Of a DNA stretch of 15,979 nt, positions 1-7,758 are shown one piece after another (the stretch's first letter is position 1; each line of letters begins with the position of its first letter). The stretch is from HGM04593 sp964423665 (GTDB taxonomy: Bacteria > Bacteroidota > Bacteroidia > Bacteroidales > Bacteroidaceae). The notes under the pieces were generated by a model, which did not search any database, was not told the DNA's origin, and was given only the letters and a program-made list of their open reading frames with translations. Location of the stretch: positions 1 through 15,979 of the forward strand of contig CAYRFX010000054.1 of assembly GCA_964423665.1 (NCBI GenBank), written 5' to 3'. A program made the translations under genes and the position numbers.

Positions 1-1533
1 ACCGGTGTCGCCCACCTGTCCACCGCTCTCGGCATAGAAGGGAGTCTCTTTCAATACAATCTGATAGAGAGTCTGGTTTTTCTGTTTAGTCTGGCGGTAG
101 CGCAATATCGTTGTATCATATTCAGTATTGTCGTAGCCCACGAATGTGCAGTCACCCTCGTTCACGGTAATCCAGTCGCCATTTTCCACAGCTGCTGCGT
201 TGCGGGCGCGTGTTTTCTGTTTGAGCATCTCCTCATCAAACTGCTGCATGTTCACGGTGAGGTCATTCTCGCGCAGAATGAGCTGTGTGAGGTCGATGGG
301 GAAACCGAATGTGTCGTAGAGGGTGAATGCTTCCACACCGCTAATCTCGCTCTTTCCTTCGGCTTTTGTGGCTGCAATAATCTTATCCAGCAAGTGCATA
401 CCGGTGTCGAGTGTACGCAGGAATGAATCTTCCTCCTCCTTTATTACTTTCGTAATAAGTTCCTGCTGCTGTCCCAGCTCGGGGTAAGCATCGCCCATGT
501 TCTCAATGAGTGTGGGAACAAGTTTGTACATAAATGCCTGTTTCTGCTCCAGGAATGTGTAGCCGTAGCGAACGGCACGGCGCAGGATGCGGCGTATTAC
601 ATAACCGGCTTTTGCATTTGAGGGTAACTGTCCGTCGGTGATGGAGAAAGCGATGGTGCGTATGTGGTCGGCAATTACGCGCATAGCAACATCGGTCTGC
701 TCCTCCTTGCCATAGCTTTTTCCGCTAATCTCACCGATAGCCTTGATGATGGGCTGGAATACATCGGTATCATAGTTCGACTGCTTGCCTTGCAATGCCA
801 TACACAAACGCTCAAAGCCCATTCCGGTGTCGATGACTTTTGCAGGGAGCTCCTCCAAGTGTCCGTCTGCCATTCGGTTAAACTGCATGAATACAAGATT
901 CCATATTTCAATAACCTGCGGGTGCGAGCCGTTCACAAGGTCGCGTCCGGGGATAGCTTTTCTATCCTCCTCGCTGCGCAGGTCCACATGAATCTCTGAA
1001 CAGGGACCGCAGGGACCTGTATCGCCCATCTCCCAGAAGTTGTCGTGATGGTTACCGTTTATTATTCTGTCGGCAGGCAGGTGCTTGCTCCAAATGGCGG
1101 CAGCCTCGTTGTCGCGCTCCAATCCCTCAGCCTCGCTGCCCTCAAATACAGTGGCATACATGCGGTCGGGGTCTATTTTTGCAACCTTTGTAAGGAATTC
1201 CCATGCCCAGTTGATGGCATCTTCCTTGAAGTAATCTCCAAAAGACCAGTTGCCAAGCATCTCAAACATTGTGTGGTGGTATGTGTCGTGTCCCACCTCC
1301 TCAAGGTCGTTGTGCTTGCCGCTCACGCGCAAGCATTTCTGTGAATCAGCCACACGCTTGCTCTTTGCAGGGCTGTTTCCCAGGATTATATCCTTAAACT
1401 GGTTCATACCTGCATTGGTGAACATTAGTGTGGGGTCGTCTTTTACAACCATAGGTGCCGAGGGCACAATGAGGTGTCCTTTTCCTTCAAAAAACTGCTT
1501 GAAAGATTCTCTAATCTCTTTTGATGTAAGCAT
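1..1533 (-). CDS. alaS: Alanyl-tRNA synthetase, N-terminal 511 residues (runs off window)
   Basis: Cytoplasmic class II synthetase that charges tRNA-Ala with alanine and hydrolyses mischarged Ser/Gly. Reading leftward from ATG at 1533, the protein begins MLTSKEIRESFKQFF and stays open to the window edge with no stop. Recognisable AlaS signatures are RVADSQKCLRVSGKHNDLE, the HHTMFEMLGNWSFGDYF block, DNFWEMGDTGPCGPCSEIH at about residues 165-183, and DTGMGFERL. The last visible residues, FYAESGGQVGDTG, are the start of the editing domain. AlaS is normally about 870 residues, so roughly 40% (most of the editing domain and the C-Ala domain) lies outside. It is divergent from the M23 gene and has its own promoter at 1575-1606, giving a leader of about 35 nt. 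The family assignment is secure. Confidence 0.97.
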   Translation of the reverse strand, partial: MLTSKEIRESFKQFFEGKGHLIVPSAPMVVKDDPTLMFTNAGMNQFKDIILGNSPAKSKRVADSQKCLRVSGKHNDLEEVGHDTYHHTMFEMLGNWSFGDYFKEDAINWAWEFLTKVAKIDPDRMYATVFEGSEAEGLERDNEAAAIWSKHLPADRIINGNHHDNFWEMGDTGPCGPCSEIHVDLRSEEDRKAIPGRDLVNGSHPQVIEIWNLVFMQFNRMADGHLEELPAKVIDTGMGFERLCMALQGKQSNYDTDVFQPIIKAIGEISGKSYGKEEQTDVAMRVIADHIRTIAFSITDGQLPSNAKAGYVIRRILRRAVRYGYTFLEQKQAFMYKLVPTLIENMGDAYPELGQQQELITKVIKEEEDSFLRTLDTGMHLLDKIIAATKAEGKSEISGVEAFTLYDTFGFPIDLTQLILRENDLTVNMQQFDEEMLKQKTRARNAAAVENGDWITVNEGDCTFVGYDNTEYDTTILRYRQTKQKNQTLYQIVLKETPFYAESGGQVGDTG

Positions 1534-1574
1534 ATTATATTCTGTTTATTTTATTGTTTCTGAACTACAATCTG

Positions 1575-1606
1575 CAAAAATACAACAAACGAGCGAGATA
1601 GGCAAA
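1575..1606 (-). promoter_or_regulatory. Bacteroidota-type promoter for alaS
   Basis: On the minus strand there is TTTG (1603-1606), exactly 20 nt, then TATTTTTG (1575-1582). This matches both halves of the Bacteroidota primary sigma-factor consensus (TTTG, about 20 nt, TAnnTTTG). Transcription would begin a few bases further left, about 35 nt before the alaS ATG. The left half of a perfect inverted repeat (1603-1616) coincides with the -33 element. Confidence 0.75.
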
Positions 1607-1616
1607 GCTTGCTTTG
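1603..1616. repeat. Inverted repeat overlapping the alaS -33 element
   Basis: CAAAGC-TT-GCTTTG is a perfect 6-bp inverted repeat with a 2-nt centre. A loop of two bases makes it a poor RNA hairpin, so it is better read as a possible protein-binding site. Its left arm contains the TTTG -33 element of the alaS promoter. The binding role is inferred from position only. Confidence 0.35.
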
Positions 1617-1650
1617 ACATTTCGCAGCGAGAGCAGTAAATTTTTGAGTA

Positions 1651-1675
1651 ATTTTCGAGTGCCACTCTCGAAAAT
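1651..1675. repeat. 9-bp inverted repeat in the alaS/M23 divergent spacer
   Basis: ATTTTCGAG (1651-1659) and CTCGAAAAT (1667-1675) are perfect reverse complements separated by 7 nt. The site lies between the two divergent promoters and upstream of both, so a transcription terminator makes little sense here. A regulator site or supercoiling-sensitive cruciform is possible. Confidence 0.4.
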
Positions 1676-1731
1676 ATATCATTCATTAATTGTTATACTC
1701 TGTTAATGAACTATTGATAAATCGCCAATTA

Positions 1732-1763
1732 GTTGCAAAAAAGGATAGTTATTATTACTTTTG
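1732..1763 (+). promoter_or_regulatory. Bacteroidota-type promoter for the M23/MerR operon
   Basis: GTTG (1732-1735; TTG at 1733-1735) is followed 20 nt later by TACTTTTG (1756-1763), an exact match to TAnnTTTG. The start of transcription would fall near 1769-1771. That leaves about 13 nt before ATG 1784 but only about 5 nt before the in-frame GTG at 1775, which supports the ATG as the real start. Confidence 0.7.
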
Positions 1764-1783
1764 CCACATAAAGGGTGTCGTTG

Positions 1784-2758
1784 ATGCGAAAAGTCTATTA
1801 CATATTCAACCCCGCGACACGAACATACGACCGTGTCTATCCGAATTTGGCGCAACGTTTCCTCACGATATTGAGGCGCATTTTGCTGTTTATCATTTTC
1901 GGCGGTCTTTCATTTCTTATATTCTACCTGCTTGTCGATACACCCTCTATGAGTGAGTTGCAGCAGGAAAATTCAAGGCTGTTGGCACAATATCGCATTA
2001 TGTCGCAGCGTCTCGATGATGCAATGGAGGTGCTCGAAGATATACAGCAGCGCGATGACAACTTATACCGTGTCCTTCTTAATTCCGAGCCTGTTCCCAC
2101 ATTTGCACGCCAGTCGGGCTATGGTGGCACTGCACGTTACGATGAACTCATGGATATGAGCAACTCGGCTTTGGTGGTTGAGACTGCACAAAAAATGGAT
2201 ATGCTCGACAAGCAGTTGTATCTGCAAATAAAATCTTTTGAGGAGCTTGTGCAGCTCGATGCGGAAAAAGAAGATTATCTGCGTCACTTGCCTGCCATCC
2301 AGCCCATTGCCAACCGCGACCTCAAACGCACGGCATCGGGATATGGCTGGCGCATCGATCCCGTATATAAAGTGCGCAAGAAGCATAATGGCATGGATTT
2401 CTCATGCGATAACCGCACTCCTGTATATGCAACTGCTGACGGCATTGTAATCTCTGCCAAGTGGCAATCGGGTTATGGCTACACTGTGAGAATAGACCAT
2501 GGCTTCGGGATAGAAACAGTCTATGCACACCTCTACAATAACAAATTCATGGTAAAGCCCGGGCAGAAGGTGGTGCGCGGCGAGCAAATAGCACTCAGTG
2601 GAAACTCCGGCAAGAGTACCGGTCCCCACCTCCACTATGAGGTTATCGTAAAAGGGCAACATGTGAACCCCATCAACTATTATTTTATGGATCTTGATGC
2701 CGAAGGATACGACCAGATGCTCCAGATGGCAGAAAACCACGGAAAAGTTTACGATTGA
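1784..2758 (+). CDS. Membrane-anchored M23 family metallopeptidase (peptidoglycan endopeptidase)
   Basis: Probable zinc endopeptidase that cuts peptidoglycan cross-links in the periplasm. From ATG 1784 it is 324 residues. There is a short cytoplasmic N-terminus, one transmembrane helix at about 32-50, a coiled-coil linker at about 56-165, then the LytM/M23 domain at about 180-300. Zinc and catalytic residues are visible: HNGMD (H201, D205), VYAHL (H249) and GPHLHYEV (H282, H284). No metal ligand is missing, so it should be enzymatically active, unlike EnvC/NlpD-type activators. An in-frame GTG at 1775 would add three residues but sits almost on the predicted transcript start. The MerR-type gene starts 2 nt after the stop, so the two are co-transcribed. 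Substrate specificity cannot be read from the sequence. Confidence 0.92.
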   Translation: MRKVYYIFNPATRTYDRVYPNLAQRFLTILRRILLFIIFGGLSFLIFYLLVDTPSMSELQQENSRLLAQYRIMSQRLDDAMEVLEDIQQRDDNLYRVLLNSEPVPTFARQSGYGGTARYDELMDMSNSALVVETAQKMDMLDKQLYLQIKSFEELVQLDAEKEDYLRHLPAIQPIANRDLKRTASGYGWRIDPVYKVRKKHNGMDFSCDNRTPVYATADGIVISAKWQSGYGYTVRIDHGFGIETVYAHLYNNKFMVKPGQKVVRGEQIALSGNSGKSTGPHLHYEVIVKGQHVNPINYYFMDLDAEGYDQMLQMAENHGKVYD

Positions 2759-2760
2759 TT

Positions 2761-3111
2761 ATGGCATTGTCAAAAAATAAAGACCTGAAAATGTATTACA
2801 CCATAAAAGAGGTGGCAAACGAGCTTAACACTCCCGAATCCACCTTGCGATACTGGGAAACCGTCTTTCCCCAAATCGCTCCCCACAAAGGAAGCAATGG
2901 TGTGCGTCGTTATACAAAAGACGATATTAAATCCATTCGTCTTATCTATCACCTTGTAAAAGAACGCGGGCTCACCATTGCCGGTGCCAAGCAATATCTT
3001 AAAGGTTCCGGTAACAGAGAAACTGCCGATGTTACTGCCGATGTTATTGATCGTCTTTCTGCAGTGCGGGAGGAGTTGTTGGGGATTAAGGCTCAGCTCG
3101 ACTTGCTGTAA
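2761..3111 (+). CDS. MerR-family transcriptional regulator
   Basis: Small DNA-binding protein of 116 residues. The MerR winged-helix domain occupies about residues 11-82: MYYTIKEVAN is the first helix of the HTH, STLRYWE the recognition region, and GVRRYTKDDI the wing. A short helical segment follows (about 92-115), suitable for dimerisation. There is no Cys-rich or other effector-binding C-terminal domain, so a small-molecule ligand is not evident. ATG 2761 follows the M23 stop by 2 nt. An in-frame TTG at 2755 overlaps that stop and is less likely. Pairing of a minimal MerR protein with this peptidase is common in Bacteroidales; its target genes are unknown. Confidence 0.9.
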   Translation: MALSKNKDLKMYYTIKEVANELNTPESTLRYWETVFPQIAPHKGSNGVRRYTKDDIKSIRLIYHLVKERGLTIAGAKQYLKGSGNRETADVTADVIDRLSAVREELLGIKAQLDLL

Positions 3112-3116
3112 TTCAC

Positions 3117-3163
3117 TAAAAAGTCATCTGCTGCGTTTCGCTCGCGTTTTGCTTGGTCATTTA
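3117..3163. repeat. 47-bp direct repeat, copy A
   Basis: The segment starts TAAAAAGTCATCTGCTGCG and contains TTTCGCTCGCGTTTTGCT. It recurs 122 bp downstream at 3239-3285 with only two mismatches in 47 positions. It begins 6 nt after the MerR-gene stop. No coding function is apparent. It could belong to a dispersed family of short GC-rich intergenic repeats. Confidence 0.85.
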
Positions 3164-3238
3164 CCATTAGTAAACTCCCTCACAAAGCCGCTTTGCGTGC
3201 CTTGCATCTGTTCTTTTTATTGAATCACGTTCTGTTGG

Positions 3239-3285
3239 TAAAAAGTCATCTGCTGCGTTTCGCTCGCGTTTTGCTCGGTCACTTA
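3239..3285. repeat. 47-bp direct repeat, copy B
   Basis: Same orientation as copy A. The differences are T-to-C at the 38th and 44th positions. It ends 33 nt before the stop of the convergent rel gene. The 75 bp between the copies are not repeated, so this is a spaced direct repeat and not a simple tandem duplication of the whole spacer. Confidence 0.85.
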
Positions 3286-3317
3286 TCGCGTGGTTTCCTA
3301 TTGTTTTGAATGGGAAA

Positions 3318-5546
3318 TCACCCTATTCGGGCAATCGCTTTAATGCTCTTTACCTTTTTGAGAGCTGTACACAGTTCCTTTACATCGTCAACATCGTGGA
3401 CATTTATCCAGAATGTGCCCTCAAAAATACCATCAAAGCACTCTAAATTAAGCTTTTGTATGCTGGTATTCATCTGTTGCGATATGATTGCTGTAATCTC
3501 GTTAAGCACGCCAAGGTTGTCGATGCCTTTTATTTGAATGGGTACAATGAAATTAAGTTTCTTGCGTGTGTCCCATTTTGCGGCCAATATACGGTCTCCG
3601 TGGCTGCTCTTCAGTGTGTTTGCTACCGGGCAGTTGCGCTTGTGAATAACAATATGTTTCTCTTCATCATAGTATCCCAGGACATCATCGCCCGGAATAG
3701 GGTGACAGCAATCGGCTATTATGTAGCTCTTCTTGATATTGTCATCGGTGAGGCTGATGGGGGTTTTGCGGTCAATGTTCTCAAAAGTCTCGGTGCCGGT
3801 TGTCTCTTTTTTCTTCTCTTTGCCAAATGAGAACAGCGATTGGAAACTGAATTTTTTGTTGCCCAGCAAAGCGTCTTTGTCCTCGTTGCCCAATGTGATG
3901 CTTCCTTCTCCAATGGCAACAAGCAGCGCTTCCTTGTCTTTAAGGTCGTGCAATTTCCATATTTTTTCTATGTTGTTGCTATAATTGCTAAGCCCTTCCT
4001 TTTCAAGAAACTTATTGAGTATCTCTTCTCCCTCGTGCATGAGCAGTCGTTGCTTGCGGCGCAGAGCTGCAAGAATTTTTGCACGCGCCTTTGCTGTTGT
4101 AACAAACGATAGCCAGTTTTCCTCCACGCGAGGGGCGTTTGAGGTTATAATCTCCACCTGGTCACCGCTTTGCAGCTGATGGTTGAGCGGCACAAGGCGG
4201 TGGTTTACTTTGGCACCTATGCAATGGTTGCCGAGGAATGTGTGTATGCTGTATGCAAGGTCGAGCGCGGTGCAGTTTTGTGGCATTGTCTTTATATCTC
4301 CTTTGGGCGTGAAGACAAATATCTCTGTTGCATACAGGTTGAGTTTGATGGTGTCGAGGAAATCGAGGGCGTTGGGTTGCGGGTCGTCAAGAATCTCCTT
4401 TATGGTATGCAACCAATTTTCAAGTTGTTCGTCACCGCTGTCCTCTCCTTGACTTTTGTATTTCCAGTGTGCTGCAATGCCCTTTTCTGCCATCTCGTTC
4501 ATCTTTTCGCTGCGTATCTGCACCTCAATCCATTCGCCTCGTTTGCTCATGAACGTTGCATGCAGTGCCTTGTATCCATTGGTGCGTGGCTTGTTCACCC
4601 AGTCGCGCAGGCGGTCGGGGTGGGCGTTGTATAATTTTGTCAGCGCAATATAAATGTTGAAACACTCGTTGTTCTCGTCCTTGCCCTCGCGCGGTATGAA
4701 GATGATGCGCACGGCGAGAATATCATATATGTCCTCAAAGGCAACGTGTTTCTTTTGCATCTTGTTCCAAATGGAGTAGGGCGATTTCACCCTGCCTATG
4801 ATGCGATATTTAAGCCCCATGGCATCGAGCTCGCTGCATATAGGCGATGTGAACTCGCGGTAGAGAATATCGCGATCGCGCTGTGTCTTTTCAATCTTTT
4901 TCTCAATTTTCGCATACTCCTCGGGGTGTTCATAGCGGAAACTAAGATTTTCAAGTTCAGTTTTTATCTTGCTCAGTCCCAAGCGATAGGCTATGGGGGC
5001 GTATATGTAGAGAGTCTCCCCTGCAATTTTGTATTGCTTGTTCACAGGCATGAATTCCAGTGTGCGCATATTGTGCAGGCGGTCGGCTATCTTAATGAGA
5101 ATCACGCGTATATCCTCGCTCATCGTGAGCAGTAGTTTCTTGAAGTTCTCTGCTTGCTCCGATGCATGCGCCCCGAACACGCCACCGGCAATCTTGGTGA
5201 GTCCGTTTACAATTTCGGCAATTTTGTCGCCAAAAAGGTTGCGGATATCCTCCACCGTGTAATCCGTGTCCTCGACAACATCGTGCAGCAGTGCAGCGCA
5301 GATAGAGGTTGAGCCCAGCCCAATCTCCTTGCACACAATGGTTGCAACCTCCAACGGGTGCATAATATAGGGCTCACCGCTGTGTCTGCGCACCCCTTTG
5401 TGTGCTTGTCGTGCAAAGTTGAACGCCTTTGTGATGAGCTCCACCTTTTTGCGGTGTTGTGATGCCAGATATATATCCAGCAACCCTTTGAAGGCTTCGT
5501 TTATGGCAGCCTCTTCGTCTAATATTTTCTTTTCGTCATTGTTCAT
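3318..5546 (-). CDS. rel: Bifunctional-type RelA/SpoT (Rel) (p)ppGpp synthetase/hydrolase
   Basis: Stringent-response enzyme that makes and degrades (p)ppGpp in the cytoplasm; 742 residues from ATG 5546. In order: the HD hydrolase domain with the intact HDVVED motif (H88, D89); the synthetase domain with GRVKSPYSIWNKM, YDILAVR (D275), RLRD (312-315), NGYKALHAT and EVQIRSE (E341); the TGS domain at about 407-470; the zinc-finger/CC region with DCCHPIPGDD; and the C-terminal ACT domain at about 666-742. The basic RLRD at the RXKD position, together with an intact HD motif, indicates a bifunctional Rel rather than a hydrolase-dead RelA. A TTG at 5555 overlaps the upstream mltD stop. ATG 5546, 5 nt after that stop, is the more likely start. 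It is last in the parA-parB-DUF5683-mltD-rel run. Confidence 0.95.
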   Translation of the reverse strand: MNNDEKKILDEEAAINEAFKGLLDIYLASQHRKKVELITKAFNFARQAHKGVRRHSGEPYIMHPLEVATIVCKEIGLGSTSICAALLHDVVEDTDYTVEDIRNLFGDKIAEIVNGLTKIAGGVFGAHASEQAENFKKLLLTMSEDIRVILIKIADRLHNMRTLEFMPVNKQYKIAGETLYIYAPIAYRLGLSKIKTELENLSFRYEHPEEYAKIEKKIEKTQRDRDILYREFTSPICSELDAMGLKYRIIGRVKSPYSIWNKMQKKHVAFEDIYDILAVRIIFIPREGKDENNECFNIYIALTKLYNAHPDRLRDWVNKPRTNGYKALHATFMSKRGEWIEVQIRSEKMNEMAEKGIAAHWKYKSQGEDSGDEQLENWLHTIKEILDDPQPNALDFLDTIKLNLYATEIFVFTPKGDIKTMPQNCTALDLAYSIHTFLGNHCIGAKVNHRLVPLNHQLQSGDQVEIITSNAPRVEENWLSFVTTAKARAKILAALRRKQRLLMHEGEEILNKFLEKEGLSNYSNNIEKIWKLHDLKDKEALLVAIGEGSITLGNEDKDALLGNKKFSFQSLFSFGKEKKKETTGTETFENIDRKTPISLTDDNIKKSYIIADCCHPIPGDDVLGYYDEEKHIVIHKRNCPVANTLKSSHGDRILAAKWDTRKKLNFIVPIQIKGIDNLGVLNEITAIISQQMNTSIQKLNLECFDGIFEGTFWINVHDVDDVKELCTALKKVKSIKAIARIG

Positions 5547-5551
5547 GCCTG

Positions 5552-6889
5552 TCAATATATCTTCAAACGCCTGCCGGCTCTGATATTAGTGGTGCGCAAA
5601 TTGTTCCATTTCATTATTTGCTTCACCGTTACACGGTATTTGCGTGCAATGCTGCCAAGAGTCTCTCCGCTTCGTATTTTGTGATATTTAAGCGTTCCGC
5701 GTCCGTCGTCGTTGGCTTTTGCCTCTTTCAGCATCTTTGCAATATTGCTGTTGGGGAAGAACTCCTCTTTCTTGTAGTTGTATATGCTGTCCTCGTTGGT
5801 AATAAAACGGGTGATAGCATCGTTGGTGAGGCGCAAAACATACCTTTCGGCCTCTCCCGGGACTATATCTTTAATATATTGCGGGTTAAGAGCTCTTATA
5901 TCCTCAATATTTATATCGCAATATTGCTCAATTTGTTTGAAATGCAGGTTCTTTCTTATGTGTAGAGTGTCGGTGCCAATCGGTAGCGCAGGTTCCATTG
6001 GGCATATACCATGCTCCTCATGGTATGTCATGATATAATTTGCTGCAACAAGAGCGGGGAGGTATCCGCGGGTCTCGCGTGGCAGATAACGATAAATCTC
6101 CCAAAAGTCGGTCTTTCCACCCGAGCGCAGTATCGCTTTTTTTACATTTCCCGGTCCGCAGTTGTATGCAGCAATGGCAAGGTCCCAGCGGTTGAAGAAA
6201 TTATACAAATCTCTCAAATAGTTCAGCCCTGCATGAGTGGCTTTGAGCGGGTCGAAGCGGTCGTCGATGTAGTTGTTCGATTTAAGTCCATACAGCTTGC
6301 CTGTTGCAAACATAAACTGCCACAAGCCTTTTGCACCGGCGCGCGACACAGCTTTTGGGTTCAGTGCCGATTCTATTATTGGCAGATATTTAAGTTCATG
6401 AGGCATGTTGTGCTTGTCAATCTCTGCCTCAATCATGGGCATATAGAACTCGGCAATACCGAGCATGTAAGAGACAAGTGAGCGGTTGCGTGTAGCGTAG
6501 CGATCAATACATTGGCGCACCATATTGTTGTATGGCATATCTATGATACTGGGTATGTTGCGCAGGCGCTCGGCATACAGCGTGTCGCTTATCTTTATAT
6601 ATTCCCACCCTTCGGTCTGGCAATCGAGCGATTTTAGCAGATGGCGAGCCTGCCATCCACTCATCAAGCTGTCGATGTTGGCAGTCATTCCTTCGGGTAG
6701 CTCAAAAACGAGGCTGTCGCACCCGATGCTCTCTCCTGCAACCTCCAACGTGTCGGGGCAGGCGATTGCCTTGTCAAGCTGTGCGTTGTCGTTTATGCTG
6801 TCGGTGGGTGTAATATTATTCTCCTGCGCTCCTATGCCTGTGGCAAGAAACAACAGGAGGGCTGTTATATATGTCGTGTATTGTCGCAT
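5552..6889 (-). CDS. mltD: MltD-like membrane/periplasmic lytic transglycosylase with C-terminal LysM
   Basis: Cleaves the MurNAc-GlcNAc bond of peptidoglycan non-hydrolytically in the periplasm. The protein has 445 residues. A signal peptide covers about residues 1-21 (MRQYTTYITALLLFLATGIGA) with no lipobox. A low-complexity linker follows. The SLT (GH23) domain spans about 155-275, with the catalytic Glu in IIESALNP (E173), AGAKGLWQFM, and AAYNCGPGNV. A degenerate LysM-like segment follows, at the residues around HIRKNLHFKQIEQYCDI. A clear LysM peptidoglycan-binding domain ends the protein (about 400-445, YHKIRSGETLGSIARKY to AGRRLKIY). It starts 9 nt after the DUF5683 stop and ends 5 nt before the rel ATG, so it is operonic with both. 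Confidence 0.92.
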   Translation of the reverse strand: MRQYTTYITALLLFLATGIGAQENNITPTDSINDNAQLDKAIACPDTLEVAGESIGCDSLVFELPEGMTANIDSLMSGWQARHLLKSLDCQTEGWEYIKISDTLYAERLRNIPSIIDMPYNNMVRQCIDRYATRNRSLVSYMLGIAEFYMPMIEAEIDKHNMPHELKYLPIIESALNPKAVSRAGAKGLWQFMFATGKLYGLKSNNYIDDRFDPLKATHAGLNYLRDLYNFFNRWDLAIAAYNCGPGNVKKAILRSGGKTDFWEIYRYLPRETRGYLPALVAANYIMTYHEEHGICPMEPALPIGTDTLHIRKNLHFKQIEQYCDINIEDIRALNPQYIKDIVPGEAERYVLRLTNDAITRFITNEDSIYNYKKEEFFPNSNIAKMLKEAKANDDGRGTLKYHKIRSGETLGSIARKYRVTVKQIMKWNNLRTTNIRAGRRLKIY

Positions 6890-6898
6890 TCTTGTTAT

Positions 6899-7666
6899 TT
6901 AGAAATTAATATTGCAGTTTACTCCGTAGTATCCTTTATCCATTCTTCCAAAATTACTGTTCATAATCTCGGGTTCTACTGTTATGTTCAGATTGTCGCT
7001 TATGTCGAAACTTGCAAGCTGTGCATCAACATATGCATCTATAACCGACAGAACATACACCCCGATAAAAGCAAATACGCTTAAATCGCGCCAACGGCGA
7101 TAACGGTCCTTTCTCTTTTTGAAGAGCTCCGTGAGATACTCTTTGTTCTTCTCAAAATCATATCCCGGGCGGAAGAAATCCTCATATGAGTTGCTGTTGG
7201 GGTCGCTGTCCATTATGTCAAGATAGGCTTGGCGGTAGTCGCTGTACATCTGGTTGTTCCAGTTGTATGCATAGAGACAACCTACAAAGCCGCCATAAAC
7301 AATAGGCAGTTTCCAATATTTGCGGTTGTAAATCTGTCCGCCACCCGGGATAACCACGGCAAGCCATGTGGCTTTTGTGGGGTTGGGCTTGAATGGTTTC
7401 ACATTGCCGGTTAAGTCATTGTAGTTGCGTTTCATTGCCGCACGGCTGCTGTCGGGTGAAAGGCTCACTCCGTTTCTCAATACACTGTCTATTGTAGCAG
7501 AATCGGCGCGAAGAGTACTTTCAATGAGGGAGTCGCCTGGCAACGTGCTTTCTGTTATAGAGTCGGCAAGTTGTGTGAATCTATCATTTGCAATGCTCTC
7601 TTGTGTTGCGATAATGCAGAACAAGGCGAGTAGCAATGTAATGTATAGGTGTGTGAATATATTCAT
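6899..7666 (-). CDS. DUF5683 family exported/membrane protein, function unknown
   Basis: From ATG 7666 the product is 255 residues. It has an N-terminal hydrophobic signal sequence (about 6-22) and a Ser/Asp/Thr-rich spacer with repeated DS(L/A)I-type units (about 30-75). The conserved DUF5683 core follows: PNPTKATWLAVVIPGGGQIYN, a hydrophobic helix (IVYGGFVGCLYAYNW), a charged stretch, and a second helix (LSVFAFIGVYVLSVIDAYVDA). A GTG at 7672 is in frame and would add a Lys to the signal n-region, so the start is uncertain by two codons. The gene is embedded between parB and mltD, a placement typical of Bacteroidales, which suggests an envelope role. No biochemical function can be assigned. 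Its 5' end lies just downstream of the MITE-like element at 7681-7758. Confidence 0.85.
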   Translation of the reverse strand: MNIFTHLYITLLLALFCIIATQESIANDRFTQLADSITESTLPGDSLIESTLRADSATIDSVLRNGVSLSPDSSRAAMKRNYNDLTGNVKPFKPNPTKATWLAVVIPGGGQIYNRKYWKLPIVYGGFVGCLYAYNWNNQMYSDYRQAYLDIMDSDPNSNSYEDFFRPGYDFEKNKEYLTELFKKRKDRYRRWRDLSVFAFIGVYVLSVIDAYVDAQLASFDISDNLNITVEPEIMNSNFGRMDKGYYGVNCNINF

Positions 7667-7680
7667 TTTCACTGCATTAA

Positions 7681-7758
7681 GAGGTTGTTTGAATTTCTAA
7701 AAATATTTTTCTTAAAGAAGCCGATGTCTCACCATTTTTTTTATATTCAAACAGCTTC
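7681..7758. mobile_element. MITE-like element, 78 bp, 14-bp terminal inverted repeats
   Basis: The left end GAGGTTGTTTGAAT (7681-7694) matches the inverted right end GAAGCTGTTTGAAT (complement of 7745-7758) at 12 of 14 positions. Both ends are flanked by TAA (7678-7680 and 7759-7761), as expected for a 3-bp target duplication. The interior is AT-rich and non-coding, with a small AAAAATATTTTT palindrome at 7700-7711. The TIR style and a TNA target resemble IS5-family elements (IS1031/ISL2-type). That relationship is from memory and unproven. In RNA the two mismatches become G-U pairs, so a 14-bp stem with a 50-nt loop could also act in transcript processing. Confidence 0.5.

Noticed and set aside
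2755..2760. TTG start for the MerR-type protein overlapping the M23 stop
   Set aside because: ATG 2761 is two codons downstream with usual operon spacing; TTG starts are rare in this background.
3291..3320. TGGTTTCC/GGAAATCA stem at the end of rel as an intrinsic terminator
   Set aside because: The stem overlaps the rel stop codon, is AT-rich with a 14-nt loop, and has no T-tract after it on either strand.
3456..5262. Many open frames of 65-155 codons on the + strand opposite rel, mltD and the par genes
   Set aside because: They lie antisense to genes with clear conserved domains, have no recognisable motifs, and show no promoter or start context.
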